A stretch of 32,899 nt of DNA from an uncultured Prevotella sp. (GCA_900541575.1 UQKO01000025.1:1-32899); one strand, 5' to 3'. Positions 22,728 through 32,470 are shown, numbered from the stretch's first letter. Notes: generated by a model from the sequence alone, not told the origin. Translations and numbers: made by a program.

Positions 22728-24422
22728 ATGGCCGCCACCGACGACAAGAAAATCATATTCTCCATGGTGGGTCTTTCAAAGACCATCAAGCAAAACAACA
22801 AGCAAGTTCTCAAAAACATCTACCTCAGCTTCTTCTACGGCACAAAGATTGGTATCATCGGCCTGAATGGTGCAGGTAAATCTACGCTGATGAAAATCAT
22901 CGCTGGTCTCGACAATGACTATCAAGGCGAAGTGGTATTCTCGCCCGGCTATACCGTAGGTTACCTTCCACAGGATCCCCACCTCGACGACCAAAAGACA
23001 GTGAAGGAGATTGTACAGGAAGGAGTACAGAACGTGGTAGATGCCTTAGCCGAGTATGAAGAAATCAACCAAAAATTTGGTTTGCCCGAATACTATGAAG
23101 ATGAGGATAAGATGAACCAACTCTTTGCTCGCCAAGGAGAGCTCCAAGACATACTCGATGCCACCGATGCTTGGAATCTCGATAGCCGCTTAGAACGTGC
23201 CATGGATGCACTCCGTCTGCCGCCCGCCGACCAGACAGCCGAGCACCTTTCTGGAGGCGAACGGCGTCGTGTGGCTCTCTGTCGATTGCTTCTCCAAAAG
23301 CCCGATGTACTTCTCCTCGACGAACCTACCAACCATCTCGATGCTGAAAGTATCGACTGGCTCGAGCAACACCTTAATCAGTACGAGGGAACCGTCATTG
23401 CCGTTACCCACGACCGCTACTTCCTTGATGATGTAGCTGGATGGATTCTTGAGCTCGACCGCGGTGAGGGTATTCCTTGGAAGGGCAACTACTCTTCATG
23501 GCTCGAGCAAAAAAGCAAGCGCATGGAGCAAGAAGAGAAAGTGGCTAGTAAGCGCCGCAAAACCCTCGAGCGCGAACTTGAATGGGTGCGTATGGCTCCC
23601 AAAGCACGACAAGCTAAGGGAAAAGCACGTCTTAACTCTTACGACAAACTCCTCAATGAGGATCAAAAGGAGAAGGAACAGAAACTCGAAATATTCATCC
23701 CCAATGGTCCTCGCCTAGGCAACAAAGTAATTGAAGCCCATGGAGTAAGCAAAGCCTTCGGCGACAAAGTGCTTTACAAGAATCTCGACTTCACTCTTCC
23801 ACCCGCTGGAATCGTAGGTGTGATAGGCCCCAATGGTGTAGGAAAAACCACTCTTTTCCGTCTCATCATGGGACTTGACAAACCCGATGCAGGCACTTTC
23901 GAAATGGGCGAAACTGTCAAGCTAGCCTACGTTGACCAACAACACACCGACATCGACCCCGAGAAATCTGTTTACGAAGTGATAAGCGGAGGAAGCGAAC
24001 TGATGCGTATGGGCGGACGCGACATTAATGCCCGTGCCTACTTGAGCCGTTTCAATTTCGCTGGTGCCGACCAAGAGAAGAAGTGTGGCGTACTTTCAGG
24101 CGGTGAACGCAATCGTCTGCAACTCGCCCTAGCTCTAAAGCAGGAAGGCAATGTGCTGCTGCTCGATGAACCTACCAACGATATCGACGTCAACACGCTC
24201 CGTGCCCTCGAGGAAGGTCTTGAAGCCTTCGCCGGTTGTGCCGTCGTGATCAGTCACGACCGTTGGTTCCTCGACCGTATCTGCACCCACATCCTTGCTT
24301 TCGAAGGCGATGGGAACGTCTACTTCTACGAAGGCTCTTACACCGACTACGAAATCAACAAGGCCAAGCTCCTTGGCCTTGAAGAACCTAAGCGCATCCG
24401 CTATCGCAAGCTAGAAAGCTAA
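22728..24422 (+). CDS. ettA: ABC-F translational throttle EttA
   Basis: The 564-residue cytoplasmic ATPase has two ABC domains in tandem and no membrane segment. Domain 1 has Walker A GLNGAGKST (45-53), signature LSGGERRRVAL and Walker B LLLDEPTNHLD; domain 2 has GPNGVGKTT (about 367), LSGGERNRLQLAL and LLLDEPTNDID. A charged linker (about 255-320, with RMAPKARQAKGKARL) joins them and corresponds to the P-site tRNA-interacting motif. Length and motif details fit EttA, which binds the ribosomal E site and gates entry into elongation according to energy status. It is downstream of the META lipoprotein gene with a two-base gap. Confidence 0.93.
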   Translation: MAATDDKKIIFSMVGLSKTIKQNNKQVLKNIYLSFFYGTKIGIIGLNGAGKSTLMKIIAGLDNDYQGEVVFSPGYTVGYLPQDPHLDDQKTVKEIVQEGVQNVVDALAEYEEINQKFGLPEYYEDEDKMNQLFARQGELQDILDATDAWNLDSRLERAMDALRLPPADQTAEHLSGGERRRVALCRLLLQKPDVLLLDEPTNHLDAESIDWLEQHLNQYEGTVIAVTHDRYFLDDVAGWILELDRGEGIPWKGNYSSWLEQKSKRMEQEEKVASKRRKTLERELEWVRMAPKARQAKGKARLNSYDKLLNEDQKEKEQKLEIFIPNGPRLGNKVIEAHGVSKAFGDKVLYKNLDFTLPPAGIVGVIGPNGVGKTTLFRLIMGLDKPDAGTFEMGETVKLAYVDQQHTDIDPEKSVYEVISGGSELMRMGGRDINARAYLSRFNFAGADQEKKCGVLSGGERNRLQLALALKQEGNVLLLDEPTNDIDVNTLRALEEGLEAFAGCAVVISHDRWFLDRICTHILAFEGDGNVYFYEGSYTDYEINKAKLLGLEEPKRIRYRKLES

Positions 24423-24490
24423 GGTTGCTAATTTCAATGCAAGTATACAGAGGCATACATGCATCCTCTGATTGGAGAAACATTTTCTAA

Positions 24491-25558
24491 ATGAAACTAT
24501 TCCAAAATCTATATTTCTTAGCGGCCACGTGCATAGCGTGGCCGCTTTTGCTACAAGCGCAAACAATTCCAAGCCGTAGCGAACAACGTAAAATGCTCCA
24601 AGAAGAGCAAGCCTTTCTGCAAAGCATGAAGCCAGGACTTCAACACTCGCAAATGCTCGCTGTCAGAGAAGGAATTGCCGGCAACACCGCTCCACTAGAA
24701 GCCATCCGTCGCAGTAGGAACACTTGCCCCACGCTGCCCCAAGGCGTAACCACGACGGACATTACTCCCAACATGCGCCTTTTCCGTCCATCCGAAGAAG
24801 AAATGCCTAGATCCAAAGTGAGAAGGAAACAATCCACACAGAGGAGAAAGAGCACCACCGCCCCCTCCACCCAAAAGATGCCCATATTGCTCTATCTTCA
24901 TGGTGGAGGTTGGTGTTTCGGTAGCATCAATAGCTGCGCCAACTTCTGTGCCGCTGTGGCAAAAGAAGCCCAGTGTTGCGTAGTTGCGCTCAATTATCGA
25001 CTGTCGCCCGAGCATCCCTACCCAGCCCCCCTTGCCGATTGTAAGGAAGCCTTCGCCTATCTGAAACAACACGCCGAGGAATGGAATGCCGACACAACGC
25101 GTATCTCCATCGCTGGTGATAGTGCCGGAGGCAATCTAGCACTTGCCACGGCCATGAGTACAGAGGGCGTATATTCCGTTATTCCCATCTATCCCGTCAT
25201 GAAGCTCTTTACCGAACCAACCAACTCTTGGACAACCTATGCCCTTGGTTATGGCGATGATGCCGAACTTCTCGAGGCCTTCAACGAAGCCTACGCTCAA
25301 GGACAAGAAAAAAATCCGTTTGTTTCCATAGGACTTGCGCCCGATACGATGCTTCGCCAACTTCCCCCTGTACTGTTTATATCAGCGGGGCACGATATCC
25401 TAGCCGACCAAGGACGCGACTTCATCAAGCGGTTGAAAAAAGTGGGAATTTCCACAAAATATCACCTTTTCCCCACTGCCACTCACCTATTCATCACCGT
25501 ACCTGGACAGCCCACAGCCTTTCACAAAGCCGTGCAACTTACCGCGAAAATGCTGTAA
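24491..25558 (+). CDS. Exported alpha/beta-hydrolase of the HSL esterase family
   Basis: The 355-residue protein has a signal peptide (about 1-24, ending LLLQAQ). The hydrolase core has the oxyanion motif HGGGW at 137-141, nucleophile S211 in GDSAGG, and the likely Asp and His of the triad at D302 (HDILADQ) and H332 (TATHLF). This is the pattern of hormone-sensitive-lipase-like esterases that cleave short acyl or acetyl esters. A basic, Ser/Thr-rich segment at about 105-128 (RSKVRRKQSTQRRKSTTAPS) lies between the N-terminal region and the core and is unusual for the family. The gene stands alone, 68 bases after ettA. Substrate unknown; deacetylation of sugars is possible because related enzymes occur in glycan-degrading loci. 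Confidence 0.88.
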   Translation: MKLFQNLYFLAATCIAWPLLLQAQTIPSRSEQRKMLQEEQAFLQSMKPGLQHSQMLAVREGIAGNTAPLEAIRRSRNTCPTLPQGVTTTDITPNMRLFRPSEEEMPRSKVRRKQSTQRRKSTTAPSTQKMPILLYLHGGGWCFGSINSCANFCAAVAKEAQCCVVALNYRLSPEHPYPAPLADCKEAFAYLKQHAEEWNADTTRISIAGDSAGGNLALATAMSTEGVYSVIPIYPVMKLFTEPTNSWTTYALGYGDDAELLEAFNEAYAQGQEKNPFVSIGLAPDTMLRQLPPVLFISAGHDILADQGRDFIKRLKKVGISTKYHLFPTATHLFITVPGQPTAFHKAVQLTAKML

Positions 25559-25607
25559 ATGAGCATTATTTAACACGCAATAGTCTTTCATTTTGCAATA
25601 TTAGTAT

Positions 25608-25615
25608 TACCTTTG
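25608..25615 (+). promoter_or_regulatory. Probable promoter of the M23 peptidase gene
   Basis: TACCTTTG fits TAnnTTTG; only a weak T-rich -33 element is present at the usual spacing. It would give a leader of about 100 bases. Confidence 0.45.
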
Positions 25616-25721
25616 CAAGCGAACATTCCATTTTGTGCATTCGTGTCAGGACCTAAGAATAATGATTCAAGGTACATCTGCGTACAACATAGGAAGTTCG
25701 CATAGATAAAAATTTACTCCG

Positions 25722-26621
25722 ATGAATATGACTTTTCTGCGTCGTGCAGCCTTATCCGTGATAATGCTTAGCATGGGCGCTTCGGCTTATTGCCAAGACA
25801 TGATTGCGCGTCAAGCCCCCGTCGACCGCCGTCTGCGTGCCGTAGACTCCGTAGCTATTCAACGTGCCGTAGATCGCGACCTCAACAATTCTCTCAGCAA
25901 TGATGTATATAGCAGTTGGGTAACCAATCGTGCACATCCCTACAAGCGCGACGAAGTGCCAGAAACCTATCGCATCGATCTTCGCGGATTTTGCATGCCC
26001 ACTCCCTCACGCAACGTTACAAGCCGTTTTGGCTATCGTCCTGCTTTCAAGCGTGTACACAAAGGGCTCGATATCAAAGTATGCACGGGCGACACCATCG
26101 TGGCTGCCTTCGATGGAAAAGTGCGTGTGGTACGATACGATGAGGGCGGATACGGCAACTACATAGTAATACGCCACAACAATGGGCTTGAAACCATCTA
26201 CGGCCACCTCTCAAAGCAACTTGTCAAAGGCGATCAGGTGGTGCAAGCTGGCGAACCCATCGGCCTAGGCGGCAACACAGGACGCTCTTTCGGCTCTCAC
26301 CTCCACTTCGAAACGCGTTTGGCAGGAGAACCTATCAATCCAGAGTTGCTCTTCAACTTCCCAGCACAAGACGTTACAGGCGACTTCTATACCTTCAACA
26401 AAAATAGCAACGACAACGGCACACGCAATCTCCTAGCCTCAAAGAAGACTTCTTCTGAAGACGCCGTAGCCATGACCGCCACTCATTTCTATAAAGTGGA
26501 ACGCGGTGAGACCCTTCCCTCTATCGCCAATAAGCTTGGCATGAGCGAGGAAAGACTTGCCAAAACCAACCGAATTTCACAAAACGCTCATCTGCGCACA
26601 GGGCAGATATTGCGTTACTAA
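25722..26621 (+). CDS. Exported M23 peptidase with C-terminal LysM domain
   Basis: The 299-residue precursor has a signal peptide (about 1-24, ASAYC-Q). The LytM/M23 domain (about 95-212) has the zinc ligands H113 and D117 in VHKGLDIKV, H162 in IYGHLS and H193/H195 in GSHLHFE, so it should be an active peptidoglycan endopeptidase. A LysM domain (255-299, FYKVERGETLPSIANKLG) binds the glycan chains. The catalytic domain precedes the binding domain. A terminator follows the gene, and the next gene encodes a second LysM hydrolase, a glucosaminidase, so the pair could cut both peptide and glycan bonds of the wall. Confidence 0.92.
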   Translation: MNMTFLRRAALSVIMLSMGASAYCQDMIARQAPVDRRLRAVDSVAIQRAVDRDLNNSLSNDVYSSWVTNRAHPYKRDEVPETYRIDLRGFCMPTPSRNVTSRFGYRPAFKRVHKGLDIKVCTGDTIVAAFDGKVRVVRYDEGGYGNYIVIRHNNGLETIYGHLSKQLVKGDQVVQAGEPIGLGGNTGRSFGSHLHFETRLAGEPINPELLFNFPAQDVTGDFYTFNKNSNDNGTRNLLASKKTSSEDAVAMTATHFYKVERGETLPSIANKLGMSEERLAKTNRISQNAHLRTGQILRY

Positions 26622-26660
26622 AGAATCTTCACGGGATTCCCCCTTGTGTTCCCTCCAATT

Positions 26661-26711
26661 AAGACTGCGATACGGCAGAGCAAAGCTCTCCGTTTCGCAG
26701 TCTTTTCTTTT
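26661..26711 (+). terminator. Terminator after the M23 peptidase gene
   Basis: AAGACTGCGA pairs with TCGCAGTCTT, and inside it ACGG with CCGT and AGAGC with GCTCT around an AAA loop. The arm runs into TTTTCTTTTG. It begins 40 bases after the stop. Confidence 0.85.
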
Positions 26712-26851
26712 GTATACAGAAACGTTACGTAGCGATTAACCACACTGCCGAGCAATATATCTCATATTATGAGCACTAAGGGGGAAGAACCTTATGCTCA
26801 CTCTTCAGAAGAAAAATATCTCATAAAGCAACAAGAAACGGGAATTATGCG

Positions 26852-26859
26852 TAAATTTG
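26852..26859 (+). promoter_or_regulatory. Probable promoter of the glucosaminidase gene
   Basis: TAAATTTG matches TAnnTTTG. The start point would be near 26866, about 20 bases before the ATG at 26887, and after an in-frame start at 26857, which is therefore unlikely to be used. Confidence 0.5.
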
Positions 26860-26886
26860 CCATTTGCAACCCCACCCACTGCAAAC

Positions 26887-27807
26887 ATGACAACACGCAA
26901 TCTCATCATCTTACTGCTGTGTGCACTAATCACACTACCACTCCGTGCACAGACATCGGCCTACGATCGCTACATCGATCGCTATAGCAGCATGGCCGTC
27001 GACCAAATGAAGCGCTATGGCATTCCCGCTAGTATCACACTAGCGCAAGGCCTGCTTGAGAGTGCCGCTGGCATGAGCCGTTTGGCCACCAAAGGCAACA
27101 ACCACTTTGGCATCAAAGTGGGCGGCACATGGACTGGACCTTACATGGTCATGGCCGACGACCGCCCCGACGATAAATTTCGTGTATATCGCTCGGCAGC
27201 CGAAAGCTATGAAGATCATTCCAAATTTCTGCGCACAGGACGCCGCTATGCTTTTCTCTTCGACCTCCGCCTTACAGACTATAAAGGGTGGGCACGCGGA
27301 CTCAAACAGGCGGGCTATGCCACAAGCCCCACTTATGCGCAAGGCCTCATCAATCTGATAGAAAAGTATAATCTGCAACGATTCGACGGCAAACACCATC
27401 ACGAAAGGTTCGACGAACGCCGCGAACGTAAGGAACAACAGAAACTACAACAACAGGCTTTCGACCGCGAAGTGCGCCGCTGCAACGGACAGTACTATGT
27501 GATAGCTCGTTCGGGCGACACGTTTGCTTCGCTTGCCCGCATTTTCCGCATCAAAGAAGAAAAGCTTCGCAGATACAACGATGTAGACCAAACGTATCGC
27601 CTACGCCAAGGCAACGTGGTCTATCTTGGCAAGAAGCGCAAAAAGGCTAATAGTTCGATGAAGCGCCGCTACCACGTGATGCGCGAGGGCGAAAGTCTCT
27701 ATAGCATCGCACAGATGTATGGCATCCGCCTCACTTCTCTCTGCAAGATGAACCCTATCACGAGCGACTACGTGTTCCGCGTGGGCGATGAGATTAAGAT
27801 TAAATAA
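26887..27807 (+). CDS. Exported glucosaminidase with two LysM domains
   Basis: From the ATG at 26887 the 306-residue product begins with a signal peptide (MTTRNLIILLLCALITLPLRA). A glucosaminidase domain (about 25-170) follows, with the likely catalytic E58 in AQGLLESAAGMS, plus NNHFGIKV and the downstream block DHSKFLRTGRRYAFLF. This family cleaves the glycan backbone of peptidoglycan. A basic, Q/R/E-rich linker of about 30 residues precedes two LysM domains (about 190-235, YVIARSGDTFASLARIF; about 258-306, YHVMREGESLYSIAQMYG). The metF gene starts 15 bases after the stop, so it may be transcribed from the same promoter although its function is unrelated. Confidence 0.92.
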   Translation: MTTRNLIILLLCALITLPLRAQTSAYDRYIDRYSSMAVDQMKRYGIPASITLAQGLLESAAGMSRLATKGNNHFGIKVGGTWTGPYMVMADDRPDDKFRVYRSAAESYEDHSKFLRTGRRYAFLFDLRLTDYKGWARGLKQAGYATSPTYAQGLINLIEKYNLQRFDGKHHHERFDERRERKEQQKLQQQAFDREVRRCNGQYYVIARSGDTFASLARIFRIKEEKLRRYNDVDQTYRLRQGNVVYLGKKRKKANSSMKRRYHVMREGESLYSIAQMYGIRLTSLCKMNPITSDYVFRVGDEIKIK

Positions 27808-27822
27808 ACACACTACTCGACA

Positions 27823-28752
27823 ATGACCAAGCAGCCCTACTTTTCCTTTGAAGTACTCCCACCCCTGCGTGGACGAGGCATGGAGAGCATCTATCGAACC
27901 ATCGACAACTTGATGCCCTTCCATCCTGCCTACATCAATATCACCACTCACCGTGCTGAGACCATTTATAGCGAAGTGGGCAACGGAACCTATCGCAAAC
28001 TCAACGTGCGCAACCGCCCTGGCACTGTGGCTATTGCCGCTGCCATTAAAGAACGATACGGACTGCGCACCGTACCCCATATTATCTGTAGCGGATTCAC
28101 CGCTTCAGAGATTGAAAGCGAACTCATCGACCTGTCTTATCTAGGTATCAACGAGCTATTGCTCCTACGTGGCGACCGCGCACGCGGTGAGAATCGCTTC
28201 ATCCCTACTCCTGGCGGACACGCCCATGCCATCGAGCTTTGCCACCAAGTGAACAATTTCAATGAAGGCCACTTGCTCGGCGATATGGAGTGCGATCCCT
28301 TAGCTACGCCTTTCACTTTCGGTGTGGCTGGCTATCCTGAAAAGCACGAGGAAGCCATGAATCTCGACACCGACATTGAGCACCTAAAAGCCAAGGTTGA
28401 GGCGGGTGCAAAATATATCGTCACACAGATGTTCTTCGACAACAAGAAGTACTTTGCTTTCGTAGATCGCCTACGCAACGAAGGCATTACGATTCCCGTC
28501 ATTCCTGGTATCAAACCGCTCACCACGATGAGCCACTGTACGATGCTTCCCAAAACGTTCCACATCGACTTCCCCACGGAACTATCTGCCGAATTTGAGA
28601 AATGCCATTCTAACGACGATGTGAAAGCTCTCGGCGTGGAATGGGGAATTCAGCAGTGTCGCGAACTTCGCGATGCTGGCGTACCAGGCCTCCACTTCTA
28701 CACCATGAATGCTTCGCTCTCTACCCAGTGCATCGTGGAAGGAGTTTTCTGA
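27823..28752 (+). CDS. metF: Methylenetetrahydrofolate reductase
   Basis: The 309-residue cytoplasmic flavoenzyme reduces 5,10-methylene- to 5,10-methyl-THF product 5-methyl-THF, the methyl donor for MetH. Family blocks are FSFEVLPPLRGRG near the N-terminus (with the catalytic Glu), NITTHRAE, PHIICSGFTASEIE, LLLLRGDRARGE (FAD/folate region), FTFGVAGYPEKH and KYIVTQMFFDNKKYFAF. It is the usual length for bacterial MetF. The metH gene follows 95 bases downstream on the same strand, giving the two consecutive steps of methyl transfer to homocysteine side by side. Confidence 0.96.
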   Translation: MTKQPYFSFEVLPPLRGRGMESIYRTIDNLMPFHPAYINITTHRAETIYSEVGNGTYRKLNVRNRPGTVAIAAAIKERYGLRTVPHIICSGFTASEIESELIDLSYLGINELLLLRGDRARGENRFIPTPGGHAHAIELCHQVNNFNEGHLLGDMECDPLATPFTFGVAGYPEKHEEAMNLDTDIEHLKAKVEAGAKYIVTQMFFDNKKYFAFVDRLRNEGITIPVIPGIKPLTTMSHCTMLPKTFHIDFPTELSAEFEKCHSNDDVKALGVEWGIQQCRELRDAGVPGLHFYTMNASLSTQCIVEGVF

Positions 28753-28847
28753 TTAGAATGCTTCATTATCTCCTAAAAATCTAGAACATTCAGAAGTTCC
28801 AATTTATCCAGAAGCCCTAGATTTTCCAAGCCCCAACCTACCATTTC

Positions 28848-31800
28848 ATGCCCATTTTTGACGATACTCTCATAGGCCGCGAGTTGCAACAACGCATTTT
28901 GATACTCGATGGCGCTATGGGCACCATGATTCAGCGTTTTCACCTTACTGAAGACGACTTCCGCGGAGAGGTCTTTTCCCATTGGGACAGAAAACTACAA
29001 GGCAACAACGATGTGATTGCCTTGACTCGCCCCGACGCCTTGCGACAAATTCACCGCGAATATTTGGAAGCCGGTGCCGATATCATATCGACCAACACCT
29101 TCAATGCGCAACGCATCTCACAAGCCGACTATCTGACCGAGGACTACGTGCGCGAGATGAACCTTGCCTCTGCCCACATAGCACGCGAGGAGGCCGACAG
29201 AATGACGCATCTCACGCCACAGAAGCCACGTTTCGTAGCAGCCTCAATAGGCCCTACGAACAAAACGCTCTCTATGTCACCCGATGTGGAAAACCCTGCC
29301 TTCCGTGCCATCACTTTCAACGAACTTTGCTCGGCCTACGAAGAACAGATGCAAGCGCTCTCCGAGGGAGGAGTAGACCTTTTCCTCATGGAGACAGCTT
29401 TCGATACGCTTAATGTCAAGGCAGGATTAGAGGCTGCTCGCCGAGTGAAGGAACGCACAGGACGACGCATTCCCATCATGCTCAGCGCCACCATTGCCGA
29501 TGCTTCGGGACGTATGCTTTCGGGGCAAACGCTTGATGCTTTCTTAGCCTCTATTCAGCACGATGACGACTTACTCAGCGTGGGGCTCAACTGCTCGTTT
29601 GGTGCCGAAGACATGCGCCCATATCTACACGCTTTGGCTCAGAAAGCTCCTTTCTATGTGAGCGCTCACCCCAATGCCGGACTACCTGATGAAGAAGGGA
29701 ATTATACGCAGACACCGCAGATGATGGCCACTGCCATTGCCCACTTTATGGACGATGAAAGCGTGAACATCGTGGGCGGATGTTGTGGATCTACCCCCGA
29801 CCATATTCGTCTCATTGCTCAAACTGCCGAGAAACGCCAACCACGCCATTTACCAGCACCAGAGCCAGTAGATTGGCTCGCGGGGCTTGATGCTTTCTCA
29901 CCCACCGAGGGCATGTTTATGAATGTAGGCGAAAGATGCAATGTGGCGGGAAGTCGCAAATTCCTACGCCTCATCAAGGAAAAGCAGTACGACGAAGCAC
30001 TCACCATTGCTCGCAAGCAAGTGCGCGATGGTGCCACGCTGCTTGATATCAACATGGACGATGGCCTGCTCGATGCCGAAGCGGAGATGACGCATTTTCT
30101 CCAACTCATGGCATCCGACCCTGAGGTGGCACGCATCCCGTGGATGATAGACTCTTCGCGCTTTGCCGTGGTGGAAGCTGCACTCAAGTGCGTGCAAGGC
30201 AAGTGCGTAGTCAACTCTATTTCGCTCAAAGAGGGAGAAGAAAAGTTCCTATCCCATGCACGCACCATCCATCGCTACGGTGCTGCCATGGTGGTAATGG
30301 CCTTCGATGAAGTGGGACAAGCCACTAGCTACGAGCGCAAGATAGAAGTTTGCTCACGTGCCTATCACCTTCTCACCGAGCAAGCGGGGGTTCCTCCCAC
30401 CGACATCATCTTCGACCCTAACGTGCTCACCGTAGCAACGGGCATGAAGGAGCACGATACCTACGGACTTGACTTTATCAGAGCCACGGGATGGATACGC
30501 AAGAATCTTCCTGGAGCTCACGTGAGCGGTGGTGTGAGCAACCTGTCGTTTGCCTTCCGTGGCAACAATTTCTTACGTGAAGCCATGCACGCCGTGTTTC
30601 TCTATCATGGCATGCAACAAGGCATGGACATGGGGATTGTCAATCCTGCTTCGAAGGTGATGTATCAAGACATCCCCGCCGACCTACTTGAACGCATCGA
30701 AGACGTGGTACTCTATCGCCGCGACGATGCCTCCGAGCGACTCACCGAAGCTGCTCAAAAGTTGCTTGAACAAAAGGATGCATTAGCTACAAAGGGAGCC
30801 AACGCTCCCACCGTCGACCGCCATACATTACCACTCGAAGACCGCCTCGTCACATCGCTCCGTACAGGAGACGATGAATTTCTCAACGATGACCTCACAG
30901 AGGCACTCAATATTTATTCTGCTCCAGCTCAAATCATCGAAGGACCGCTAATGAAGGGCATGCAGATTGTGGGCGACCTCTTCGGCGAAGGCAAAATGTT
31001 CTTACCACAAGTGGTAAAGTCGGCCCGCACAATGAAGAAGGCCGTGGCTTTTCTGCAACCTTATATCGAACAAAGCAAACAGGAAGGTGCACAGAGCAAT
31101 GGACTATATATGGTGGCTACGGTAAAGGGCGACGTACACGACATTGGTAAGAACATCGTGGCCGTAGTTATGGCGTGCAACAATTTCGACATCATCGACC
31201 TCGGTGTTATGGTGCCTGCCGAAGAAATTGTACGCAATGCACAGCAACGCCACGTAGACTTCATCGCCTTGAGCGGACTTATCACGCCATCGCTCGACGA
31301 GATGTGCCATACTGCAGAAGCCCTTGCAAAGGCTGGCATAGACATTCCGCTATTTATCGGAGGTGCCACTACCTCCGAACTGCATACAGCCTTGAAGATT
31401 GCACCGCTCTACCATGGCCCCGTATTCTACGTGAAAGACGCTTCTGTCAATGCCGTACTAGCCATGCAGCTCATGAGCAGTGAGTGCGAAACAATCATTG
31501 AGGCCAACCGCAAGCGGCAAGCTCAGCTCGTGGCCGAACACGAAGCAAAAAAGGCTGCACAAGCTGCGGCATCAGCTTCCACGCAGCAAGAACGCTCTCC
31601 CCTTGAGCAACGTCTCAAAGTAGACTGGAGTAAGGAAGCTCTCCCCCGTCCTTCCTACCTTGGGATGCGCAAGATTGCTCCCATCTCAATTGTCGATGTG
31701 AGGCCATATATCAACTGGATATACTTCTTCAACCTTTGGAAAGTAAAGCGCGGCACCGATGCTGCAGAAGCAGTAAAGCGCGATGCGGAACTTTTGCTCG

Positions 31801-32429
31801 ACGAATTGCAAACACGCCATTCCATGCAAGCCGAAGTAGCATTCTATCGAGCCAATGGCACAGATAGTTCTATCACCATTCACCGCCACCACGAAAGGGG
31901 ATGCACCTGTTCTGACCTCGTGATTCCCACTCCGCGTCAGCAACGCCCTGCAGCGCAAGGAGAGCCTTGCCTTTCGCTTTGCGACTTCGTAGCTCCCGCT
32001 CCTTTCGAAGATTATGTGGGTGTGTTTGCCCTCACCGTTTCGCCCTCGTTCATGGAAGAATTGGAAGTCTTGAAGCAGACATCCGACGACTATCGTGCCT
32101 TACTCTTCCAAAGCGTAGGCGACCGCTTGGCCGAAGCCACAAGCGAATGGCTCCACCAAGAAGTGCGCCGGCAGTTGTGGGGATATGCTCCCGATGAGCA
32201 GTTTTCACTCCACGACCTTGCACGTGCTGCCTACCAAGGCATACGTCCTGCCGTGGGCTATCCTTCCTTGCCCGACAATCAACTCATCTTCCCCATCACC
32301 TCCTTGCTCCAACTCTCAGAACTTGGTATCCGCCTCACAGAGAATGGCGCTATGTATCCCCAAAGCTCTGTCTGCGGACTCTATTTCAGCAGTCCTCATA
32401 GCAAGTATTTCATTGCGAAAGGGAAATGA
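28848..32429 (+). CDS. metH: Cobalamin-dependent methionine synthase
   Basis: The 1193-residue enzyme transfers the methyl group of 5-methyl-THF to homocysteine through cobalamin. All four modules are present. The homocysteine domain (1-325) has zinc ligands C249 (LNCSFG) and C312/C313 (GGCCGSTPDH). The pterin domain (about 350-620) starts at MNVGERCNVAGSRKF. The cobalamin region (about 640-890) has the DVHDIGKNIV motif, with H764 as lower cobalt ligand. The C-terminal reactivation domain (about 930-1193) has RPYINWIYFF and GIRPAVGYPSLPD. An Ala/Glu/Lys-rich linker joins the last two. No cobalamin riboswitch is visible in the 95-base upstream gap. A long terminator follows. Confidence 0.97.
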   Translation: MPIFDDTLIGRELQQRILILDGAMGTMIQRFHLTEDDFRGEVFSHWDRKLQGNNDVIALTRPDALRQIHREYLEAGADIISTNTFNAQRISQADYLTEDYVREMNLASAHIAREEADRMTHLTPQKPRFVAASIGPTNKTLSMSPDVENPAFRAITFNELCSAYEEQMQALSEGGVDLFLMETAFDTLNVKAGLEAARRVKERTGRRIPIMLSATIADASGRMLSGQTLDAFLASIQHDDDLLSVGLNCSFGAEDMRPYLHALAQKAPFYVSAHPNAGLPDEEGNYTQTPQMMATAIAHFMDDESVNIVGGCCGSTPDHIRLIAQTAEKRQPRHLPAPEPVDWLAGLDAFSPTEGMFMNVGERCNVAGSRKFLRLIKEKQYDEALTIARKQVRDGATLLDINMDDGLLDAEAEMTHFLQLMASDPEVARIPWMIDSSRFAVVEAALKCVQGKCVVNSISLKEGEEKFLSHARTIHRYGAAMVVMAFDEVGQATSYERKIEVCSRAYHLLTEQAGVPPTDIIFDPNVLTVATGMKEHDTYGLDFIRATGWIRKNLPGAHVSGGVSNLSFAFRGNNFLREAMHAVFLYHGMQQGMDMGIVNPASKVMYQDIPADLLERIEDVVLYRRDDASERLTEAAQKLLEQKDALATKGANAPTVDRHTLPLEDRLVTSLRTGDDEFLNDDLTEALNIYSAPAQIIEGPLMKGMQIVGDLFGEGKMFLPQVVKSARTMKKAVAFLQPYIEQSKQEGAQSNGLYMVATVKGDVHDIGKNIVAVVMACNNFDIIDLGVMVPAEEIVRNAQQRHVDFIALSGLITPSLDEMCHTAEALAKAGIDIPLFIGGATTSELHTALKIAPLYHGPVFYVKDASVNAVLAMQLMSSECETIIEANRKRQAQLVAEHEAKKAAQAAASASTQQERSPLEQRLKVDWSKEALPRPSYLGMRKIAPISIVDVRPYINWIYFFNLWKVKRGTDAAEAVKRDAELLLDELQTRHSMQAEVAFYRANGTDSSITIHRHHERGCTCSDLVIPTPRQQRPAAQGEPCLSLCDFVAPAPFEDYVGVFALTVSPSFMEELEVLKQTSDDYRALLFQSVGDRLAEATSEWLHQEVRRQLWGYAPDEQFSLHDLARAAYQGIRPAVGYPSLPDNQLIFPITSLLQLSELGIRLTENGAMYPQSSVCGLYFSSPHSKYFIAKGK

Positions 32430-32470
32430 TTACTTTATGATTGCGGTGTAGCATTACAAAGTAGCTCCTT

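Noticed and set aside
24448..24470. CAGAGG...CCTCTG hairpin as terminator of ettA
   Set aside because: Only six pairs and no T run follows; too weak to call.
26771..26799. GAGCA...TGCTC hairpin upstream of the glucosaminidase gene
   Set aside because: Nine pairs with an internal loop, no T run, no promoter at a fitting distance; insufficient for a terminator or RNA call.
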